A stretch of 64,000 nt of DNA, taken from NCBI GenBank assembly GCA_963576565.1, contig OY755046.1:66501583-66565582 (forward strand), given 5' to 3'. The notes beneath the pieces were generated by a model. It worked only from the letters and a program-made list of their open reading frames with translations, ran no database searches and was not told where the DNA came from. The DNA comes from Aspidapion aeneum. Its lineage: Eukaryota; Arthropoda; Insecta; Coleoptera; Brentidae. The translations under genes and the position numbers were made by a program. This document shows positions 45,201 to 56,400 of this stretch, piece by piece (the stretch's first letter is position 1; each line of letters begins with the position of its first letter).

Positions 45201-48200
45201 GGTTAATAGATTCATTTTTTATTACTAGAATTTCTCGCCTAATGCGCTGCGTCATGTTGTTGAGATTTGTTTTGTCCCGAGGATCACGGCTTTGTTGCCA
45301 CTTTCTTCTTAGTTTCCTTTTTTCCAATATAAGGTCTCTAATTTCCTTTGGATAGTTTTTTCCCTTAAAAATTCTCTTTGGTTTTGGACTGTTTTCCCAA
45401 GCTGCTTGTTGAATATTTGTAACAAAATAATCAACTTCTTTATCGATTTGTTCTGGCGTTTGCAATGGTACTGATAGGTTTATTTTTTCTGACAGACTTT
45501 GTTTAAAACTAATCCAGTCAGTCAGTTTATTAACTAGTGAGATATTTGCTTCTTTCTTTATTATGTTTTGACTAAGAGTTAGAATAATAGGTGAATGATC
45601 TGAGTGTAAATCAAAACTTTCTTCTATATCTACAAAACAAAGATATATTTTTTACTATAAAAAAATCAATTAGATCTGGAATTTTGCCTGGATCTGTTGG
45701 ATAGTATGTGGGCTTACCAGTTGATATCGGCTCACATTGATATTCACTAATAGCTTGCAAAAGTTCTTTTCCTTTAAAATTCGTCAGTCTAGATCCCCCA
45801 AAAAAAAAATAAAATAACAAAAAATATAATAAAATAAACAAATATATTTTATGTCCCCGCAGGTTTATACTCGTCTTTTGTCTAGTATTTTGTCTTGGTT
45901 TAGTCATATGTCTTGTCATAAGAAAGTTAAAACCACTGTTTCTTATGGGAGTGTTCATACAATGTTTTTGCTTTTGTTTTTGATTAGTCTTTGTCTTAAG
46001 AGTTGCCAACTTTCAATCCTTAGGACAACGACTAAGACGAGTGACAGACATCAGCTGATATTTGTGTTTTTTTTACAGGGCGTCCGAAGAGCGCAAGCGC
46101 GCGGCCGAAATTTTGAATTTACCGCAATTAATCATGTTTTTAACAGAAAATCTCAACCTAACCTCAAAATTTTATTTGTTTTTATTTTCTTTTTCGCTTT
46201 TGTTCTTTCGTGTCTGTGTTTCGTGCACAGATTAGGTTAAATAAGATTGTTTTGTGTAGAAAATGACTTTTGAAAAGGGCCCTTTTTATTGAAATTGAAT
46301 TTTTTTTTCAGTGAGTTATGACTAAGACTAATCAAAAACAAAAGACGAGTATGAACACCCGATTTTGTTTAAGACAGCTAAGACTAATCAAAGGACAAAG
46401 ACTAATCAAAAACAAAAGACTAAGACGAGTATGAACAATACTTAAGTCTATAATTCGATAACTCTAAATCCAAGAAGATGATAACAAAGAATAAAATTGT
46501 CACAAAACCACAATAAATAAATAACACAAGTAATAAAATTCTTAAATAAAAAAATTAAAAAATTAAGTAAATGTTTGAAAATTTAAAAGTGTAGAGGTCC
46601 AAAGATTTAAAAACTTAAAACATACCTATACAAAAACTTTATAAAAAAACTCTAAAAATTTTTAAAATAAAAATAAAATATACCTAAAATGATGCTTCAT
46701 AATATTCAGTCAGACTATAGAAAGCTTTGGTAAGTAGGAGATTTTTAACTGATATGCGAAATCGTTTATAATCTTGAATAGATTTCAAATCTTCAGGTAA
46801 ATGATTGAATAGTTTGATGCTCTCATACATAATGGAGTTTTTTGTTAATGTGGATTTTGGAATCGGCAGTCGTAGGTTGTTGTTTCTAAAGCTATAATTT
46901 CTGTTTTGTGTAACTCCAGAAAACTTTTTGAAAATTAAACATACTGATTCGACTATGAAGATGCATGGTACAGTTAGTATGTTTTCCTGTAAAAATATTG
47001 GTTTGCACGATTCTCTGCATCAGTCTATTAACCTACTAAGTATATGTCTATTTTTTGCCACATTTTCATTATGTTCGGTAATGTTTTGTCTATAGGCACT
47101 ATTCAATTGGCACCTAATATCAGCCTTGCCTAGCATAGAAAATTCTATGTGGTTATTTAAATAAGTAGCACTTACTTTGTGTCTTTAACTTTTCACTAAA
47201 GTGCTTGATATCACACATTCCCTTTGCCACACACGCAGGATCACTTCGTGGATTGTTCATAATAAGACAAATAAAGCAAAAAAAAAAGAATGTCGTTTTT
47301 TTCAACCGCACAATCAGTTTTCAGCATCGTATAATTTTTTGTTATTTGTCTATGTGGCCCTAAGTATTTAAATTTGCACAGTTAATTATATAATCGACGG
47401 TATTTATTTTGAAATCAAACAAAAACAAAAACATACAATGGACACGCGGCCGGCAAGGATTTTACCTACTGACCCTGACGCACCCCAAATCAAAACAAAC
47501 TCATACGTCTTCGCTAAGGATAGAACCAGCAACACGTAGGAAGGGCAACGAACGGTTTGGCACGATGAATATAGCCGACGTCAACTAAAAAAAAAACATT
47601 TTTCCCGCCCTCGTGCGAGGCTGTTCTCGCGCGGGGGCGGGAAAAATGAACCGAACCGAACCCTTACACCGCTGAAAAACGGGTGAAATTGAAATATAGT
47701 CCCGCGGGGTGCTCCGGCTTGTAATAAATTACGCTAAAAAAGTTGACCCAGTTAACCACAGACTAAAAAAAAAGAACTAGACATGTCTGTTAGTCCACGG
47801 TTAGAAAACGTTAAATACAATGGACTGTATAAATTTTAATTGATGATAGCGCGAACAAACATAAATATTGATATGAAATTACGAAATAATCAAAACGTCT
47901 ATAGGTAAAATATTGGTGGCACACAACGGTAATCAGAACAAATGCACTCACCTCTTTGCATCCACTTTCTCCACGTTCCAAGGGGCCCCTGATTGGATCT
48001 AATGATGTCACCACGTAGCTGAAGGGTTGAAGTTTCTAGTTCTATGCTTCAGTACACAAAAATCGAGCACTTTCAGGTGTAGATATTTGAAATAGTTGGA
48101 GAACGAAATTAACACGCCATTTTCTCTAGGCGATTGACAAGGATCTCCCTGGTTGTTGGTGCGCATGTCCAAATACGCGGAATGCGCTTTGTCCTTCATA

Positions 48201-50408
48201 CAGTTGTGTGTTTTTAAAAATATATATAAACAACCGCGAAATTTAGCGGGAGCTAACACATGTCGTAAGGAAAGATTTAATTGGTTGATTAGTTTTCTAG
48301 TTTTGGTAGGGCACTGTCCTGTTGCTCTCCCTGTAGACTTTTTTTCATATTTTTATGAGAGGAATCTACCCTGGGCTTTTGGAAGTACAAATCTGAAACA
48401 CCCTATATGTGAGTTTCGTTTTTAATTAGGAGTTTTTGCCACATTATGTTCCCAAAACTATAAATAGCTAGTGAAAAATTTTGTAAAAAAACACATAGCC
48501 CAGAAATTTCTTTATAATAATTGGCAAAATATTTCTGAAAAACTAATTTTTAGAGATTTTGGTTAGCTATTTCTAGTATTTTTTTTCTCACGAATGATTA
48601 AAATACATTTTATCTGAAAAATAATTTATTTTATTACTTAAGTTCTATCTAAAAGAAATGACCACTTAAAATTAAAAAGAAATTGGTTTAAAATAACACT
48701 AAACTTGCAAATTTGTCAAAAATATCAGTTGTTTTAGCTGTTACAGAAGGGGCATCTATGTTACAGAAGGGACAAAAAATAAAAAGCTCACAATTTATGT
48801 CACAATACAAAATTACAACAACATATCAAGGCCGATTATATATATAACTATTTTCCAACTAAATTCCAAAGAAACAATTCAATGTCCCGATCTGTAACAC
48901 AGAGGCAATTTCTGTAACACCGAAAAATAGCGTTACCGAGCGGGACATATCGTGTTACAGATGGGACAATTTATTTACTTTTTAACATTTTCCGGTCAAG
49001 CCAAATTTGGACACAACTTTTTTTTTTCAGTTTTGTTTAAGATTCCAACATTTATGTTTGGGAAGATATTGATTTTATTACTTTAATCAAGTTGTACATA
49101 AGATAATACACAAAAACAACAATATTTGCCTTAAATCTATAATATTTTATTTTTTAAACACAAAACAATTTATTATAAATAATTCGAAAACTCTCCGACC
49201 TTGGTCGTTGCGGTCCTCTATAACCCACTAAGTCTGTTCGTACTAAAACTCCACGTGAAATGAATTTTCTTTGCGAAAAAATTGGTTGTTACCACCTGGG
49301 ACAAATTTTTTGAAACAAGTTATTTTATTTTTTAATTAATTTTCTATTACTAAAATATAACGAAACCCAGTGAGTGGCTTCAGTGTGGCGTTTCTGAATT
49401 TTTTCTTTTCATTAACATAGCAAAAATACCACTTCTTTTTACCTTTGTTTTATTTAAAAAATCGCCTTATCAAGTCTGTGCGCAAAATAAGTGCGCCCTT
49501 CGTGCCATTGAATCATCTGTACTTGTTCCTGAACGCTAAATGTAATACGCGTTATGGCTTGAGCTAGAATTTGCGTGAAAACCAAATACCCACTTCTCAC
49601 CTGTTTCGCTGCACACGACGGAATGACGAAACACTGCGTGAAGACGAGAGGTCACGATGTATTCCCCTACTTTTCCACTACCAGCCCGAATACGGGTCTA
49701 AAACAACGAAGAATACTTCAAGACCCCACCCAAAATATATTTGTCTTTGTTTTGCTTCTCTCTTACACACATAAAGCACGACAAGCAGTCTATGAATTCT
49801 ATAGCTTTTCACCATACTGTATAACTACTGATGCTGCCATAAAAAATATAGAGAATTTATAATAATTTTTAGTTTCCTTTTGACGAGCATAGCTATGAAA
49901 CCTATGAAACCGAAACCTATGAAACCGAAGGTCCTCCTACTGAAGAAATCACGGTAGGTTGAAGTAGGGTCCCTGTATGTTGACATACAGGATACAGGGA
50001 CTCTAGGTTGAAGTTCTTTAAAGGTTCATAAAACTACAGGTATATTGGTAATTTTTTTTATCACATAGACAGCACCACAAAGGTTTTAAAAAAATATTTA
50101 AAGATACTTATTTTTAGAATTATTCAGAAGTTGATGAAACAACAGAAATAACAGAAATAACCGAAAGTGAAGAACCTATTGTAAGTACAAAATAGAAGGC
50201 CCACATCCCACTTTTTTTAAATATTTTCTCTAAATAAGCAACGAATTTCGTAAAATTCTACGGAATTTCGTAAAGTTCTATGGAATTCCGTAAAAAAATA
50301 AGTATTAGCAGGTTTTCAATGATACAGTCAGATACTTTTTAATTGGCTGCGCTCGAAACCAGGGTTCCGCGGATATATATCAAGTGATATATATCATGAT
50401 ATATATCA

Positions 50409-50465
<57 letters not shown>

Positions 50466-53400
50466 TATATATACCTTGATATATATCCGATATATTCAAT
50501 AATTTTACTTATTAAACTAAAAATGTTTCTACCATTCTAAATATTAGTTCAGGCAAAATTCGGGAAAATCCACTTTCTAGAAGCATTTTATATTACTTTT
50601 TGGCAAATGGGCAATTCCCCCTATTTTGACCCCGCTGAATCCGAATATCCCTGTTGCCAACTCGAAATATTGACAGGGGCTGAGATATTCAAGATGGCGG
50701 CCAAAATGGCGGCGGAATTTTAAATTGCCGCTGGAAAGCCCAAATTGTCACACGTGTACATTCAAAATATATATTTGTATAATTAAAAAATAATAACATA
50801 TAATTTTTTTTTTAAATGGCTGCAAAAACCCCTCCAAACCCCCCAAAATCTGAAAGTTTATGGTTTTTTCAAATTTTCTTAAAAACTAAGCTTCTAAGAG
50901 AAAAATGTATAATATACTTTATTGTAGACAATAAAATTCCCTTTTCAACATGGTATAACTTAATAAAGTTAGACTAATAACAAGCTCTCCAGTGGCGTCC
51001 GTTAATTGAAGTAATTAAAAAAAGTTGAATTTTAAAAAAAACTAATATCTACAGAAAACCATGTATTACATTTAGGTATACTCAATAAAATTTCCTTCAA
51101 AATGACGTATAACATAATTAAATCGGTTTTATAAATAAAACTTCAGGGGCATTCGTAAATTAAATTAATTTTGAAAAAACAGAAAATAAACCATTTTTGT
51201 TACACGTTTTATCTAATTTTCTCAAAAACTAAGTTTAAAATGAAAAAACTTGTTCTACACTTTTTTGTAGACAGGGAAAATACAAAAGATCAAAAGTACA
51301 GAAGATCGAAAGTACGGCCGCGGGTCCACATCGACTGGACAGGTCAATTCGATTTGTATTTTTAATATTTTGTTTTGTCGATTTTTGTGTCAAAGTTACT
51401 ACTGTTACTTTCTGCACAAAAATATTGCTTAGGGGGGGGGGGCATGGCTCCTATGCCCCCTCCCCTTATAACCACCGGTGTTTTTTTGCTTTAAAGAACT
51501 TACTTAGATAAATCAAAATATCTAATCTAATCAAAAAACAGTTTATTTTAATTTGGCAACATTTTATTTTAGTAGGTATAAATTACGAACCTTTTTGAAG
51601 TATTTATCATAACATTAACCTTTGTAATATATCATTTAAAAAGAAATTGTCTTATCCTCAATAAAGAATAAATGCACATTTTTTTTTCTGAAAATCTTAG
51701 AAAAGATATTTAAATATGCAAGAGAAACTGATTATTTTATTTATTTTTGAAAATAAGTTTATATTAGTACGCCCCTGAAGCCTTAAATATGGCAACAACC
51801 CGACATTTTAATAAAGTTTTTTAAAAAAAATGTTATGTTCTGCAATAAAGTATACTACATATTGTTTCCTAAAAAGTGTAGTTTATGAGAAAATTTTGAA
51901 AAACCTATAGTAAACATTTTTTTTTCTAAATAATCCCAATTTACGTACGCCACTGAAGAGCTACTTGCTTTTCCTAACCTTATTGGTCAATACATCGTTG
52001 GAAAGGGAATTTTATTCTCCACAAAAAACTGTTCTTTGCAATTTTTGATAAAAAGGTTAGTTTTCGAGAAAATTGCATAAAACTGAAAATAAACAGGTTT
52101 TTGGAGGTGTGGGGGGGATTTGCTCCGTCCCTGTCGATTTTTCGAGTTGGCAACAGATATATTCGGATTCAGCGGGTTCAAATTAGGGGGAAATGGCGAG
52201 GGGTCATCAGCTTTCAACAGTACTGTACAAATTTCACAACAGTACCCGACAGTACCACGACAGGACCCAACAGTACTCGACAGTACACGACAGGACCCAA
52301 CAGTACTCGACAGTACACGACAGTACCCAACAGTACACGACAGTACTCGACAGGACCCAACAGTACTCGACAGTACTCGACAGGACCCAACAGTACTCGA
52401 CAGTACACGACAGTACTCAACAGTACTCGACAGGACCCAACAGTACTCGACAGTACACGACAATACCCAACAGTACTCGACAGTACACGACAGTACTCAA
52501 CAGTACTCGACAGGACCCAACAGTACTCGACAGTACACGACAGTACCCAACAGTACTCAAGTCCTGTTGGACGCTGTACAAAATTTTAGGGTGCCGATGA
52601 CCCCTCGGGAAATGGTCTGTTGCCAAAAAGTAATATGATTTGCTTCTAGACCGAAAACGGAAAGCCTTTTAAAATAATATGCTCTGACTATATCAGAAAA
52701 TTTGTCAGTATGCCCCTGTACAAAAGTATAAGCATAGACCGAAAACGGAAAGCCTTTTAAAATAATATGCTCTGACTATATCAGAAAATTTGTCAGTATG
52801 CCCCTGTACAAAAGTATAAGCATCTATAAACGTGTAGTATCGATCAATTCGGCTACCGCATAGGCATCGCGGAGCTGACTGAGAATCCCCTGTTTCACAT
52901 CTGGTAGATCCCCGACGCGACGATTTCTTTTGTTTTCTATTTTCCCAGGTTAGAGCAGTTACTGTGTTTTCCATCTGTATGTACTTTTGATTTATTAGGA
53001 AGTAGTGATTTTTATTTAAGATGCCAAAACCAAAGCATTCAGTTTGATAATATGTATCAGATATACAGAAGGGGAGCTACAGAAACAAAAACATTTTAGG
53101 TGAACGCGCAAGACACGATTTTATGATAACAATTTTGTTCTCAAAGTCGTAGCGATAGTAGTTTCGGAGATAAATCCGGTGGTCAGCCTTATTGGACCAC
53201 CCTGTATATCTCATATATATCCGATATATATCATGTGATATGATATTTATATAAATATCATGATATTTTCGAACCCTGGTTTAAACCAAACCAAAAAAAT
53301 AGTGCACCTTACCTCTGTCTTTCTACAAACGTATTATAAAAAGAATTGTAGCCAATGATAAAGAAGACATGGAGTATATGATGATAAAGTTAACGGAAGA

Positions 53401-56400
53401 ATACCAAAAGTGGGGATTAACAGTGAACGTGGACAAGACACAGTAATAATGTATTGGAAACGAATCCATTGAGTTAGAACTAGACCATGGACAAACAATA
53501 TCTCCATGCAATGAGTATGTATACTTGGGTGACACATTTGATAAGACGGGAACAGACTGTAAAGAACTGGAAAAAAAAGTTAAAGCAAAAAAGGTTATGG
53601 GATGTGTATTTTTCGGAACAGAGAGATAAAAAAATAAAAAATTTAACATATGTGAAGCAATGGTGAAAATACAAAACGAAAATGGAAAGTGTCGAAATGG
53701 ATGCAATAAGAAGATCAATGAGAATATCTAGAACATGACATAAGAAATGAGATCATAAAAGAAAGAATGGGAATCGAGGAAAGCATAACGGAAGACATCA
53801 CTAAAAGACAACTGATATGGTACGGCCATGTACAACGGATCAACGACGAAAGATTACCAAAGCAGGTCCTAGAATAGCAACCAATAGGGTGCAGAAAAAG
53901 AGGGCGTCCTAAACTAGAATGGTACGACAGTCATTCCAAAGATCAATGATTAAAAAAAACCTGACATAAGGAGGGAGGGGAGAAGAGAAGAAGAGAAGAT
54001 GATTGTCAGGATCGAAGGAGGTGGAGAATAGGCGTCGGACAACGTAAAAAAAAACGTTCTAAACCGACATAGTAGTATTATAAAAAATATTTTTTCTAAT
54101 ATCTTAACAATACAAATTTTGACCGAAAGAAATACACCGGTAATTTAAAAAGTCTTTGACTGTACCAAGACGCTTTGACTGATTTTAGACTAGAAGTTCT
54201 AGAAGACAAAGACCGAGAGCACCCCATTTTTGGAACCCTGAGAGAGTTTCTCCCAAAATTATCATGAAAGCTTACCCAGACGACCAGAAAGAGAGATTCA
54301 AAAGACATGTATTTCAACGTCTATTAAAAAGGTATTGTATTTGATAAATGGCGCCACTAGTAAAAGCATAAGACCGCAGGCTTTACTCATCTCTCTTACG
54401 CTCAATATACGATGAGATTTACGAGGTCTGACAATAAAATTATAAGACTGGTCCGTATCATCAATATAGTCTATCGACGCAGTGTTGCATGCGTTTTTTT
54501 CCAATGTTGGAAGCTATTTTAGAAATTATCAGAAGGGAGGCTGTTAAGAAGTCTTGCCGTTTTTCCCTTGACATGTTCTAATATTTTAAAACGAGTTCCT
54601 TTTGACGATTTCTTCACTTTCGGAAACAGGTAGAAGTCGCAAGAAGCCAAGTCTGATGAATATGGTGGGTGGTTAACGATGGGGATCTTCTTATTAGCTA
54701 AAAACTGCTTAATGGATAGGGCATTGTGGGTCGGTGCATTGTCCTGGTAGAGCAGCCACGTGTTCTTCCATAAATCTGAAAGTTTTTTCTATGGACGTTC
54801 CCTTAGCTACATCAGTACTTCCAAATATAAATGTTTGTTAACTGTTTGACCCTCAGGCGCCCATTCAATAAAAATAACACCCCTAATATCGAAAAGAAAA
54901 GAATGAGCATCGCTGTTTTGGATGTGTTGGATCGCCCTTCTCGTTAATCATCTTTAACTTCTTCACGACCCTCGAAAAAGCTTTTATGCCACACATTGAG
55001 TTGTATAAAGCCCTGAAAGAGGGTATAGAAGTCAATGATGCCACATAACAATCATTGCACGAGACACTGCTTCCCGTAGACACCCTTTTATTATTATATA
55101 TTTATTTTTAGATATCTCTTTAGGTCTTGGGAATGCTAAAAACAAACTTTTTTGTTTAATTTTTTTCAAATTCATATTTCTTTTAATTAAATAAATTCAA
55201 TGAATTCAAACAATTAGCCACGTGATTCAAAACAGGCGGTTTACCAATCAGCTGCCAGTGACGTCACAAAACAGTAAACGCCTCGAACGAACTTATTTTC
55301 TGTGTTATTTTCTTATGGATGGTAATGTTTGCTGTGGTTTAAATTAATTAAATGCGAATTATCGTCCTAAATTAGATTTTATTTTGTGTTTTGCTTATAA
55401 AAAACATTTTCAATGGAAAATGGATTCTCTAGAGCCGATAGCTCCAACTAACCAATGCTGAATTCCTTTATGGTGGCAGGCTTCTTTGCCAACAACAGTG
55501 ATTTTTGTACTGCGGAATTCAGAAACGTTAAAATGTTGATGTAATATATTCGATGAGTTGTTTTGTATATAACTGAAAGTTTTTTTACGATATTCTTTGC
55601 CTACTTTTACTCATTTAGATTTTGAGATTAGGTTATATGTTTTGCTTTTTTGTTTAATATGCCACTTACAATAGATTCAATTAAATACCCAATCATTATT
55701 ATTTTAAGCATTAAGAAACAATCAAAAATTGCTTTTTTAAAACAAAATGTTTTAAATACATACATTGCCTAGTCTTGCATATGCACTACTCAGTCCTATA
55801 TTTAGCCTGCAAGTGCACTGCCTAATCTTGCATTTAGAGGTACTCCCTAGTCCTGCCTAATAACTGCCTAGCACCGCCTAAAAATTTGTATACCTTTCTG
55901 CCTATTATAGTTGTTCACCCCTTGTAATAAACATAACCTTAAAAATCATTTACGAAATAGCTATTTATATTATAGACCACGAGAGAAAAATTAATAGAAA
56001 CAATTTAGTTATACTCACATCAAAGTGATCTTCACAAATGTAAAGTAAGATGTATTAGATAAGGCCCTTGGGTCTCTTCGAGCAAGTTCTAGCCACTTTT
56101 TCCGTTCTTTTACTGCTGTAGGCACATTAATAAATAGTTTTTCAGGTGTTTTTATGCTAGTATTCGAGCACTGAGGCACTACACAGCACTTATAGGGCAT
56201 TTTTTTTACATAAAAAACACTTGAATGCCGTGTATTTGTCCGCGAGTTTACTGCGCTGTGACGTCACTGCAGCGCCATGCTAGAAGTGCGCGTTTTAGCG
56301 GCAAATTCAAATCGGAAATTAGAAAACTTGATTTTAAATGTAGTCATGATAAAATATACTATTTTAATAATTTTTTGTAGCAAATTAGGGATCTATGTAT

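Larger units (their letters stand above)
55240..56290 (-). mobile_element. TIR-like element carrying a THAP exon
   Basis: Left segment gctgccagtgacgtcacaaa then acagtaaacgcc (55251-55282) matches, in reverse complement, gtttactgcgctgtgacgtc then actgcagc (56245-56272), about 30 bases with few mismatches. A THAP-encoding segment lies just inside the right end. The interior also has imperfect repeats of cctagtcttgcat (55765-55880). The inverted ends suggest the THAP gene belongs to a DNA transposon, not to the host. Confidence 0.45.

Noticed and set aside
48008..48259. 83-codon minus-strand frame as a gene
   Set aside because: It lies wholly within the LTR-like insertion and has no recognisable domain; mentioned there instead.
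52101..52638. Several overlapping 130-170-codon frames
   Set aside because: All are readings of the 10-base minisatellite, open in several frames at once.
50363..53278. A single 2.9 kb hAT element with CAGGGTTC ends
   Set aside because: Flanking octamers (ctcgaaac and gtttaaac) do not match well, and the interior contains host intron sequence and a minisatellite but no transposase.
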